DNA of 64,000 bases from Malus domestica (taxonomy: Eukaryota; Streptophyta; Magnoliopsida; Rosales; Rosaceae), in the NCBI RefSeq assembly GCF_042453785.1, contig NC_091673.1:6469001-6533000 (forward strand), given 5' to 3'. Shown here in pieces: positions 10,420-21,157 of the stretch. A program made the position numbers and the translations under genes. Within the stretch, counting starts at the first letter, position 1, and each line of letters opens with the position of its first letter. The notes under the pieces are model-generated. The model made no database searches. It was not told the origin of the DNA and was given only the letters and a program-made list of their open reading frames with translations.

Positions 10420-11098
10420 TGAATTGGAAGTTTGATTTAATTTGCAGCTGCATCCATCCAAATTTATATGAAGGAATTGATAAACCAAATATTCAGGATC
10501 CTTCTCCACGTCAGCAATGCATGGTAAAAGACTCTCCAAGTCAGCTACACAAGTTGGATACTCTTCAAACTCTTCAACAGATAGAAAGGAATCACAATCC
10601 TTCCTTATCTAAAACTTCTGTGTAACTTAGTTTTGAATTTCAAATGTAATCAGATGATATGTTTATACTGCAACCAACCTCATCTTGTAATCTCTATATA
10701 TTGAAGTCCATACCTCACTCATAATTAATTGAGTTGAGTTTTATGCAATCAGTATTTACAACCCTAGCTTAAATTCTTTCAGGAATGTCGTGGAAGAAAT
10801 AAGGATTGCTGTCAATTGGGCAAATAGGAGAATTAGGAGTTACAGAAGGACAGATGGCACAAAAGTAGCAATACAACTTGTTTTGAAGTGGATAAATTGC
10901 AATGAGATTTAGGCTCCTTAAAGTCAAAAGTGCAGGTCTTGGATTTAGGTTTGTACCCAAAAGGCAAAACTTGTTGCAGGGTTTGCAGTTTGCAGTCCCA
11001 AGTAACTTCCTGTGTGTTCACATTTTCACAGACAATTTAAACAAGAAACGTTTCTGTGATTAGCCTCCTGAAACTGGAGGTAGACTTACCAACGCCCT
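10420..11098. other. Insertion-like segment upstream of CRK2-A
   Basis: The start (to about 10447) and the flank beyond about 11100 match the CRK2-B upstream region, but most of this stretch is absent there, so it is an insertion in A or a loss in B. The part ending near 10760 looks LTR-like (AT-rich, TATATATTGAAG, ending near CAGTATTTACA). On the minus strand 10770-11030 reads as a cysteine-containing peptide (TWDCKLQTLQQVLPFGYKP) that I do not recognise. No clear target duplication was found. Confidence 0.4.
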
Positions 11099-11690
11099 CA
11101 GATGCCTCTGGGATAACTCGAACTGTTAATACAATGTCATGTTCAAAACGATACACATGACACTATAAGATTAATATTGATATGATATATATTAATATAT
11201 TATCAATGACATATTGTCGACTGTTTTGCTCGAGAAACATGAGAGTATCGGCAGTCATCAATAGAGACACTTAGACTGAACAGCTAAGAAATGCAAAAAT
11301 AAAGGATTTTTCCCTACGTCCACATTAGTTGCAGCCAGCAGGAATAGACCGGATTATAATTGAATTTTTTCGATTTATATCCTAAATAAAGGGTATGAAT
11401 TGCATATAGAAATATGTATATAACTAAACTGTCAAGGAATTCTTACCAGGATTTGGTTCAGAAATCAATCCATGAGAGAAGAAAAGAATGAAGAAGTTGT
11501 AGGCAAAGTTTGAGTGCATGAAAATTGGATTTTTTCCTTAAACACGAGACCTATAAATATATATATATATACACGTACCTTTTGTTTTTGCATTGGATCA
11601 GTGAAACTATGAGTTCCTGCAAGTGAGGTGAGAAGCTTAATGGAGGACTTCTAGCTTCTGGTTTTTGGCTTTTAGCTTATGCTGTTGTGA
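11099..11690 (-). promoter_or_regulatory. Duplicated CRK2 upstream region, copy A
   Basis: From about 11190 it is colinear with 28440-28937, upstream of CRK2-B. Shared words include GAGAAACATGAGAG and the stretch through AACTGTCAAGGAATTCTTACC. It is therefore ancestral CRK2 upstream sequence on the minus strand. TATA-like AT runs occur near 11555-11570. No specific promoter element was assigned. Confidence 0.5.
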
Positions 11691-14600
11691 AATGAATTAG
11701 CAAGCTAAAGAGAGAAAGGCCAACTCGAAGAATTTGGAATATGTTCAGATGAGAAGTCAAAGTGATCTAGGGCTGTACTGGAAAAGTTTCCTATTTGCTA
11801 TTCAACTTCAAATTTTCAAATCAAAAGACTGAAGACCGAAGACGGAGGGAGGAGAGAGTGGAAACTACGCGGTGTTGGACCGAAAAGCCGACAACAATAC
11901 ACACACACACACACAAATATGAACACACAAATATACTGAAGATTGAAGACGGAGGGAGGAGAAAGTGGAAACTACGCGGTGTTGGACCGAAAAGCCGACA
12001 ACAATACACACACACACACAAAAATATGAACACACAAATATGAACACATATATGTGTGTAGGAGGAGGGTTATTTTTTTTTACCAAGTCAAGGGTATCCC
12101 AAAGGCTTCCTAGGCCCAAGGACTAATCCCTCCGGCGCATGTGAAATGCTCCAACTGTGCATTGCAGCACAGTGCCTGGCCACTTTAACAGCTTTGGGGT
12201 TCAAACCTAGGCTGGGGAGCAAACCCAACTAGGCAAGCTTTTTGCAAGTATTCTTTTCATCCTTGATTTAAGGAGATTGGTGTAAGTTTTTTCCTTGTTG
12301 TCAACTCCTTGATTTAAGGAGATTGATGTATGTTGAAGTAAGACTACTAGACTAGCCTTTGTGGGGGTGTTTCAAAGAGTTTTTCCCGGATGTCTTTGTG
12401 CATTGCAATGTGCACCGAATCCGCCTCTTATGATGTTTTGAATGTGTTTAAAAATAGAGAAATTGAATCACACTATTGCTAACCTATTGTAAGGTACTAT
12501 TTGAAAAAAAAAACCACAAAAAAATTAATTAATAAAAAAATACTGTTAAAATGAATTAGCAAGCTAAAGAGAGAAAGGCCAACTCGAAGAATTTGGAATA
12601 TGTTCAGATGAGAAGTCAAAGTGATCTAGGGCTGTACTGGAAAAGTTTCCTTTTTGCTATTCAACTTCAAATTTTCAAATCGAAAGATTGAAGACTGAAG
12701 ACGGAGGGAGGAGAGAGTGGAAACTACGCGGTGTTGGACCGAAAAGCCGACAGCAATACACACACACACACACACACACAAATATGAACACACAAATATA
12801 CTGAAGACTGAAGACGGAGGGAGGAGAAAGTGGAAACTACGCGGTGTTGGACCGAAAAGCCGACAACAATACACACACACACACACAAATATGAACACAC
12901 AAATATGAACACATATATGTGTGTAAGAGGAGGGTTATTTTTTTTTACCAAGTCAAGGGTATCCCAAAGGCTTCCTAGGCCCAAGGACTAATCCCTCCGG
13001 CGCATGTGAAATGCTCGAACTGTGCATTGCAGCACAGTGCCTGGCCACTTTAACAGCTTTGGGGTTCAAACCTAGGCTTGGGAGCAAACCCAACTAGGCA
13101 AGCTTTTGCAAGTATTCTTTTCATCCTTGATTTAAGGAGATTGGTGTAAGTTTTTTCCTTGTTGTCAACTCCTTGATTTAAGGAGATTGATGTATGTTGA
13201 AGTAAGACTACTAGACTAGCCTTTGTGGGGGTGTTTCAAATAGTTTTTCCCGGATGTCTTTGTGCATTGCAATGTGCACCGAATCTGCCTCTTATGATAT
13301 TTTGAATGTGTTTAAAAATAGAGAAATTGAATCATACTATTGCTAACCTATGGTGAGGTACTATTTGAAAAAAAAAACCACAAAAAAATTAATTAATAAA
13401 AAAATACTGTTAAAATGAATTAGCAAGCTAAAGAGAGAAAGGCCAACTCGAAGAATTTGGAATATGTTCAGATGAGAAGTCAAAGTGATCTAGGGCTGTA
13501 CTGGAAAAGTTTCCTCTTTGCTATTCAACTTCAAATTTTCAAATCAAAAGACTGAAGACTGAAGACGGAGGGAGGAGAGAGTGGAAACTACGCGGTGTTG
13601 GACCGAAAAGCCGACAGCAATACACACACACACACAAATATGAACACACAAATATACTGAAGACTGAAGACGGAGGGAGGAGAAAGTGGAAACTACGCGG
13701 TGTTGGACCGAAAAGCCGACAGCAATACACACACACACACACACAAATATGAACACACAAATATAAACACATATATGTGTGTAGGAGGAGGGTTATTTTT
13801 TTTACCAAGTCAAGGGTATCCCAAAGGCTTCTTAGGGTCAAGGACTAATCCCTCCAGCGCATGTGAAATGCTCCAACTGTGCATTGCAGCACAGTGCCTG
13901 GCCACTTTAACAGCTTCGGGGTTCAAACCTAGGCTTGGGAGCAAACCCAACTAGGCAAGCTTTTTGCAAGTATTCTTTTCATCCTTGATTTAAGGAGATT
14001 GGTGTAAGTTTTTTCCTTGTTGTCAACTCCTTGATTTAAGGAGATTGATGTATGTTGAAGTAAGACTACTAGACTAGCCTTTGTGGGGGTGTTTCAAAGA
14101 GTTTTTCCCGGATGTCTTTGTGCATTGCAATGTGCACCGAATCCGCCTCTTATGATGTTTTGAATGTGTTTAAAAATAGAGAAATTGAATCACACTATTG
14201 CTAACCTATTGTAAGGTACTATTTGAAAAAAAAAACCACAAAAAAAGTAATTAATAAAAAAATATTGTTAAAATGAATTAGCAAGCTAAAGAGAGAAAGG
14301 CCAACTCGAAGAATTTGGAATATGTTCAGATGAGAAGTCAAAGTGATCTAGGGCTGTACTGGAAAAGTTTCCTCTTTGCTATTCAACTTCAAATTTTCAA
14401 ATCACAAGACTGAAGACTGAAGACGGAGGGAGGAGAGAGTGGAAACTACGCGGTGTTGGACCGAAAAGCCGACAGCAATACACACACACACACACACACA
14501 CAAATATACTGAAGACTGAAGACGGAGGGAGGAGAAAGTGGAAACTACGCGGTGTTGGATCGAAAAGCCGACAGCAATACACACACACACACACACACAC

Positions 14601-15129
14601 AAATATGAACACACAAATATGAACACATATATGTGTGTAGGAGGAGGGTTATTTTTTTTTACCAAGTCAAGGGTATCCCAAAGGCTTCCTAGGCCCAAGG
14701 ACTAATCCCTCCGGCGCATGTGAAATGCTCTAACTATGCATTGCAGCACAGTGCCTGGCCACTTTAACAGCTTCGGGGTTCAAACCTAGGCTGGGGAGCA
14801 AACCCAACTAGGCTAGCTTTTTGCAAGTATTCTTTTCATCCTTGATTTAAGGAGATTGGTGTAAGTTTTTTCCTTGTTGTCAACTCCTTGATTTAAGGAG
14901 ATTGATGTATGTTGAAGTAAGACTACTAGACTAGCCTTTGTGGGGGTGTTTCAAAGAGTTTTTCCCGGATGTCTTTGTGCATTGCAATGTGCACCGAATC
15001 CGCCTCTTATGATGTTTTGAATGTGTTTAAAAATAGAGAAATTGAATCACACTATTGCTAACCTATTGTGAGGTACTATTTGAAGAAAAAAAACCACAAA
15101 AAAATTAATTAATAAAAAAATATTGTTAA
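11691..15129. repeat. Tandem array, 4 units of about 860 bp
   Basis: Four direct repeats: 11691-12549, 12550-13413, 13414-14271 and 14272-15129 (859, 864, 858 and 858 bp), very similar by eye. Each unit starts AATGAATTAGCAAGCTAAAG and holds two ~90-bp subrepeats ending in (AC)n runs of variable length. It then has a block ending in a B-box-like GGTTCAAACCTAGG and two inverted/direct TTGATTTAAGGAGATT words. CRK2-B has only the first ~250 bases of a unit, once (28938-29150), so the array grew in copy A. Peptides read from the AC runs are not genes. Confidence 0.92.
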
Positions 15130-15708
15130 AATGATGAAAATGCCCCTGCCTTATTTGATGCATTATTTTGGGATGCATTTGAAGTTTTTTGTCTTGGGGC
15201 ATTTTTGTCCAAATATTTTTTGTTAAAGCTTGGTGACACCAAAATCATTATATATAGACTAACCTCCATGCACGCACTCACGCGCCTGCAGAAGGCTATT
15301 TTATAATTACAACGTTCTACGCGCGATTTATACAATTTAAATGTATTTATGTACGTGGATTTGAAAAGTGAATTAAACATCAAAAGAATGAATGTAACCT
15401 TATCATATATTTGATGGAAGCAAAATATCTTTGTACACAACATGGTTAGTGCAAAACTCAATTTCACAGGAAACTATTTTCTCATCAGTTCAAATGGGAG
15501 TCTAGCGCTTTCTATGGTCTTTAAAGAGATTCTTGGTAAAAACACTCTAGTTCTAGCAAATTGGCCAAATAATATTTCTGCATCAGTTAGATTATTATAA
15601 GCTCCATGGTAAGCTAGTCTTGTACATGTTATTTTGTATTGGGATAAGGGTTATACTAAACAATGTTTTCCGTTATCTGATTCATAACTTCCCCATTCAA
15701 GTAAGTAG
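15130..15708. other. Intergenic, no gene seen
   Basis: AT-rich DNA between the tandem array and the MITE. A 113-codon frame on the minus strand (15467-15126) has no recognisable domain and looks like chance. Close to 15670 it becomes similar to the region upstream of MENG-A (CCGTTATCTGATTCATAAC). Confidence 0.5.
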
Positions 15709-17224
15709 GAGAAAATTTTCATTGTGACCGGAACATGGATGGTACCCCACGTGTTTTTATATAAGTGGTGGAAAATTGTATTTTTTAAGTTATGTTTAGG
15801 CCCAAAATAATATTTTGGGCCGAGCTTATAATCATTCTCGGTCCAGTAGCATTTATCTAGAATCTTGTCACGGGCCGTCCACTCAAGATCTGCCGAATCC
15901 TGTTACAAGGAGGATTGATTTAGATAAGGGTGAGATGGTCGAATCCTAATGCAACAAGGAGTCTTAAAGCTAAAGATGTTTAGAATTAGGAGATGAATAT
16001 GGTTCGTTATGGAGCTTGATTCAAAGTCCAATAAGGGTTAGGATTGGCTGAAACCTTCTCAGATTGGGGAATCCTGTAACGAGGAGGATTGATTTAGATA
16101 AGGGTGAGGTGGTCGAACCCTAATGCAGCAATGAGTCTTAAAGCTAAAGATGTTTAGAATTAGGAGCTGAATTTGGTTTGTTATGGAGCTTGGTTCAAAG
16201 TCCAATAGAGGTTAGGATTGGTTGAAACCTTCTAAGATTGGGTTGAGGAGTTCTAATCCGAATACATTTCTAGTTCGGCTATGAAGGGCGTTGATGAGTT
16301 CTCATTTTAGTACATTTCTAGTTCGCGCTATAAATAGAGAAGGGAGTGCATCATTCAAGGCCCTTTCAAATCAACACATAAATTGTTCTGTGCAAAGCTT
16401 CTCAACAACCTTGAGATTTTTTTCCTCCTCCCCTTTCTTCTCACCAACACATCTTCAGTTTGGATAAACAACACTGTGAAGGCAACCGGTGACATCTTCA
16501 GTTTGGATAAATATCACTGGAGCCATAGAATAAGCTGACCAAGGAGCATCTTCAGTTTGGATAAACAACACTGCTTCGAGACCGACTGGTTATTATCCAA
16601 GTCTCGGTATACAAGGATTCTCGAGTCCTTATTGGTAGAGGTCATCTCATCAGCCTTTTCGACGAAGTGAGGTGTTACAGGTTACTAGGTTCGGCACATT
16701 GAACGTCGAGTGTTATTTTATGATCGGATATTCACAAGTACATTTTAGAGTTCAGCACTCTGACGGCCAAACCACATTTACAATCAAGACATTTGTCTCT
16801 TTCGAGTATTTGTGTCTATATAGCTTGGTGTTAGTTCGATGTACTTAGACTCGAATATAATTACCGAGATCGAACCTGGAGCCGACGATTTGTGAACTTT
16901 GCAGAACTAACAGCCTTGTCTTTAGGCTATAGAACCCGAAGGCCGAGACGTGTTCCTTCCTCGACCGCAATCACAAGGTCAAGAAGTCAATAGCACGCCC
17001 AACGCCGCATCAACATATTTTACTCCCCGACCGACGAGTTGACATTCCCCACACACAACCGAATGACGTAATTAGCTTATTAGTTACTCGGCCTATGCAC
17101 CACCACGTAGGCTTAGTAGTTTTTAGGGTCAACAAGTTATTAACTTTTTAACACACATATCTCACCATTTGTATAATGACACATGGTGTACCACTCCGTA
17201 TTCCGGTCACATTGAAAAATCTTT
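15709..17224. mobile_element. MITE split by a solo LTR, upstream of MENG-B
   Basis: The ends are inverted repeats about 60 bases long (TTTTCATTGTGACCGG on the left, CCGGTCACATTGAAAA on the right). A compact 170-bp member of the family lies at 56215-56384, and aligning the two shows all of 15793-17134 is a later insertion. The MENG-A upstream region lacks the whole block at the corresponding point (about position 285), confirming insertion after the duplication. The exact left boundary and target duplication were not resolved; about 20 extra bases remain on the left. Confidence 0.75.
15793..17134. mobile_element. Solo LTR (1.34 kb) inside the MITE
   Basis: Starts TGTTTAGGCC and ends GGTCAACA, flanked by the 5-bp duplication AGTTA (15788-15792, 17135-17139). 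TG...CA ends with 5-bp duplication and no coding region fit a solo LTR left by LTR-LTR recombination. Inside are two ~175-bp direct repeats (from about 15899 and 16070, each with AGGAGGATTGATTTAGATAA) and three copies of CATCTTCAGTTTGGATAAA (near 16450, 16490 and 16545). The parent family (Copia or Gypsy) cannot be told. Confidence 0.78.
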
Positions 17225-17468
17225 GTCATAAAATTTTGAACAAAGTAGTTCATGATTGGTGAGCCCATGTCAGCTGCACTTTTAATTTGAGTCCATGCAT
17301 CACTATTGGGCTCAGACCGATATTGCTTACCAACATTGGGCTTACTTTAGAACAGACGATCCATAATTTACCGGATTCCAACTCTCATGAATTGGGCCCT
17401 CTTATCCGATCACTGATCTCAGAAGGAGCGTCTCCCCGTTGTTGTTTCAGTAACGGACACTAACTGAC
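17225..17468 (+). promoter_or_regulatory. MENG-B upstream region
   Basis: Colinear with 290-526. It carries the same TGGGCTT/TGGGCCC words seen in copy A. The MITE plus solo LTR begins about 245 bases upstream of the ATG, so any distal promoter has been displaced by 1.5 kb. Confidence 0.4.
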
Positions 17469-19185
17469 ATGGCTTCGCTTCAGTTACATCTTCCATTCTC
17501 AGCCGGTCCGCGCCTACCCATTTCCCGGTTCAGACGCAGTCCGGTCCGGTCTTCCACCTAACGCCAGACGCTCTTCAACCGCATTGCCTGTCTACGATAA
17601 CGTTCGATTCCTCTTCTTTTTATTTTATTTTAAATTGTAGTGTCACTTTTTCTTTCTTTGTTAATAATTAATCTGCCTAAATATTTATCTTCTGTTTTTC
17701 TAAATAATTTTTAGTTAAATGATTTATTGAGCTTGGGTCAGCATCGAATATGGAAAAGAATGGCAGTTTCGTTGAGCGGGTAAAACTTAAAATTAACTAT
17801 TTTTTTGCTCTATTTTTTGGTGGAATATATATATGTTTTTTGATCAGGAGGTGGAATATATGTGTGTGTGTGTGTGTGTGTATTTGGGTCTCTGAATTTC
17901 AAGTTTTTGAATTTTGGGTTGCAGAGCAAAAATGGGAGAGAGTGTGTTGGATTTGTGCTGTGGAAGTGGGGATTTAGCGTTTCTCTTGTCTGAGAAAGTT
18001 GGGTGTAATGGCAAGGTTTGTTCTTTGTTTTAACTTGCTGAAAGATTGGTAAATTAATTTGAATATGAGCTGATGTTTGTGATTGGGATTGTATAATTTG
18101 GCTACATTGGCAGGTGATTGGTCTCGATTTCTCGAAAGAGCAGTTGTCAGTTGCTTCGTCGCGGCAAAAGTTGAAGTCGAAAGCCTGCTACTTGAACATT
18201 GAGTGAGCACGGGTAAATCTAGTGGCCAATCAATTAAAAATGTTTGAACTTTAACTCAGGATTTTGGAAATGTTTAGTTTTATGTTAAACACTTTAATAG
18301 ATACTAAATTACATTTGTGCGAATAATCGATCATGTTATGCATTGCATCTTGTTAGGTGGGTTGAAGGTGATGCAACTGATTTGCCGTTTTCTGACGTTC
18401 ACTTTGATGCCATCACTATGGGTTTTGGGCTAAAGAAATGTAATCGACAAATATAAGGCCATGGAGGAAATGTTAGAGTTTTGAAAGCAGGTTCCATTCT
18501 CCCTCCTTCGATGGATGATGCTGTAGTTCTAGGTATGTCACTTTTTTCTCATTTTTGCTTGGCATTACAGGCTCGAGGGTATCGATCCTTGATTTCAATA
18601 AAGGCATCAATCCAATTGTTTCATCAGTTCAGGTACTCAACCAGATACAATAAGCCTTTGCCTTCTAACGCGTACACTAATTTTCCCGTTCTGTTTTTAT
18701 TTTTTCAAACAAGTGCTGAATGCTTCCTGATTCAACTTTTGCTAGGAATTGATGATTGACAATGTTGTTGTCCCGGTGGCTTCTGATTTTGGACTTGAGG
18801 AGGATTACAAGTATTTAAAGAGTTCAATCAGGGAATTTCTGACAGGTGCATTTTCCTTGCTTTGAACTCTTTATTTTTATTGCATATGCACCACACAATG
18901 TTCTTATCTCTTTAAGCTCTCTTTGTACTACTGTGTTTATACGTTGTATCTTCAAATTTCATGTACTCTTGGGAATTGTTCTGTTTGGAGGCCTTTAGGC
19001 ATAGCCTTAATAAGTGGTTAAGTGGAGTGGTTAAGCGGATAGTAGGGTACTAGTCTGTTGATTAAATTCTTTCTGTGAACACAGGGGACGAGTTGGAGAA
19101 GCTGGCTTTGGACGTAGGTTTTTCCAGTGCCACATATTATGAGATTGGGGGAAGCCTCATGGGGAACTTAGTAGCCATACGATAA
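17469..19185 (+). pseudogene. MENG: MENG copy B, all exons present but broken
   Basis: Full-length relic of the chloroplast MenG/UbiE methyltransferase (methylates demethylphylloquinone with SAM). Exons: 17469-17601, 17715-17779, 17925-18015 (SAM motif LDLCCGSGD), 18114-18202 (VIGLDFSKEQL), 18357 to about 18505 (WVEGDATDLPFSD), about 18570-18635 (LDFNKGIN), 18746-18845 (MIDNVVVPVASDFG) and 19085-19185 (ends GNLVAIR, stop). Splice sites are mostly kept. Defects: exon 1 has an in-frame TAA and a 2-base deletion, exon 5 has two frameshifts (after FGLKK and within the MLRVLK segment), and the next exon has a 1-base insertion. With copy A also broken, no functional MENG lies in this window; the gene is normally needed, so a working copy elsewhere is inferred. 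Confidence 0.9.
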
Positions 19186-19832
19186 GTTGGTTCATGTTGA
19201 ACACAAAGTATGTGCCTTCGGGAAATAAGGAAGATGTTGTGCCTCATACATTTCTTTTCACTTATTCTTTCATAGTTGTGAATATCAATCTTTAAGAGCA
19301 TTTCTCATGATCAATTTTACTTCTACAAATGAGAACAAAATATTGCTCACACTTTCTAGCTCTGAAAACTGAGAAAAAAATATTTGCAAGTCTGGCTCAA
19401 CCATCCTCACTATATCTACAAATCCTCGAATGCCATTTGTACTTCGTCTCAGTTACTCAAACTTGACCTTGTCATTAGATGTATTCTCTGACTGATGTTG
19501 ATATTGTTTCACTTTGAATGGTGAATATACAAGAAGGCTAGAGGCAGTGTGCTCTCTAGCCTATTTTCTGTGTTTGCCCTCTCTGAGATATTTCCTCTCT
19601 TCCCATGGCCTAAACCTTGACCTCCCCTAATGAGGAGAGTGATGAGTCATTTTATAGAATAAGGGCTTCTCACTTATTACATATTTGCCCCCTCATTTAT
19701 TACATAATTACATTTGAGTCCCCCAAGTATTTATACGAGGTCTAAATACGGAGGCCCTAAATATGGTACAAACAGTAGTCTCCAAGTCTTTAGTCAAGAT
19801 AGTTTTTTTTTTCACTTTTCACCATGTTGTGA
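19186..19832. other. Spacer between convergent MENG-B and CRK2-B
   Basis: Holds the 3' flanks of both genes. The part from about 19530 to 19800 reads on the minus strand like retroelement LTR sequence (starting near TGTTTGTACCATATTTAGGG), but no second end or target repeat was found. No gene seen. Confidence 0.45.
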
Positions 19833-20901
19833 TCACCTTGGATAGAAAGAACTATGTGAAACACTCGCAACTGAAGAAACACCACCTGCATTTAGAGGGT
19901 AACATTGGTCGTCACCGTTGTCATTGAGTTCCATGGTCTTTTCATCTATAAAAGGTGGATTGGTGGGCGCAGGAAGGTGCAGCTCCTTCTTTGTTAGCAT
20001 CTGCAGTGCCTTTGACATTGTTGGTCGTAAAGAGGAACTCTCTTGGGTGCATAGAAGTCCTATCTGAACCACTCTGAATATCTCATCCTTAACATTGTCA
20101 TGGCAATTCTGCAACATTAAATTTGGGTCATACAGTTCGTCTACAGTCCCTGCTTGAAAGTGCTTCCAGGTCTGTTTGGACAAAAAACACAGAAACAACA
20201 AAGTAAGAATGGGGATCTACTGTATACTGCAAATTCGAAGATTAAATTGTCTTTTGAATGGAAGAAAAGGAAGAATTTATTGGGAAATTTACAATTGTAA
20301 CTATGCCGTCTGAGTACTCTGCAGATTTGCTCCTGTTGTTTTGCTGTCCAGTGATGATCTCCAATATAAGCACCCCGAAGCTGTAGACATCTACCTTTTC
20401 TGTCAACTGGCCATGAGCTAGGTATTCTTCTGGAGCCATGTATCCCCTGAGGTAGGTTAGAAACAACGGTAAGCTCAACTTTTTCGGAGTCTTATTCATT
20501 TATCTTCGCTAAAATAACCCGAAATGAATTTACTATAAATAGGCTTACAATGTTCCTGCAATTGCTGTGCTGATGTGACTCTTATCTTACTTGAAAGACC
20601 TGGCCAAACCAAAATCTGCAATTTTAGCACAAAGCCTTGAATCCAAAAGTATATTGCTCGCTTTTATGTCTCTGTGAATGATCCTTGTTTTCAAGTTGTC
20701 GTGAAAACAACTTCTGCTGTTCTGACAATGATCTCATTTCTCCTCTCCCAGTAAAGTGTTTTAGCTCTTTCTTGATCTGTCGAAATTTTTTGAAAACATT
20801 GAGGGAAATGCAGAAACACGCACATACCACCTAGTTAAGATTTGTGTAAATTAGCATAAGTCTACGGAATTACCGAAGATGAAGCGGTCTAGACTCCTGT
20901 T

Positions 20902-21157
20902 TGTCAGAATAGCAAAGAAGTTCTTGTTCACCATATGTATTCTTGAGAGAGAAAGAGAGATTTGAGAGAATAGCAATCTTAGAGAGAGAAATGAATTGTA
21001 TCTTGTATGTATTGAATGAATGAAATGTGTTACAATATCTACACATATATATAGACAAGGCTATCTTAGTCACTAAGTAAGTTAACAAACTTTAACTACC
21101 TAGCAACCTAATCTACGTACACTTGTCAATATCTGAAACACCTAATACATCTTTACA
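20902..21157 (-). repeat. 3' LTR of Copia 2
   Basis: 256 bp; in element orientation it begins TGTAAAGATG and ends ATTCTGACA. It differs from the 5' LTR at three sites. Preceded on the minus strand by the polypurine tract GGGGGGA. Confidence 0.95.

Noticed and set aside
11795..14698. Repeated ~70-100-codon frames rich in CVCVCV or HTHTHT
   Set aside because: These are (AC)n microsatellites in the ~860-bp array read as protein.
11691..15129. CRISPR-like regular repeats
   Set aside because: Units are ~860 bp and near identical throughout, with no short repeat/unique spacer pattern, in a plant nuclear context.
15126..15467. 113-codon minus-strand frame
   Set aside because: No recognisable motif; AT-rich context and no supporting splice or promoter signals.
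19530..19800. Solo LTR
   Set aside because: One edge looks LTR-like on the minus strand, but no matching end or target duplication could be found.
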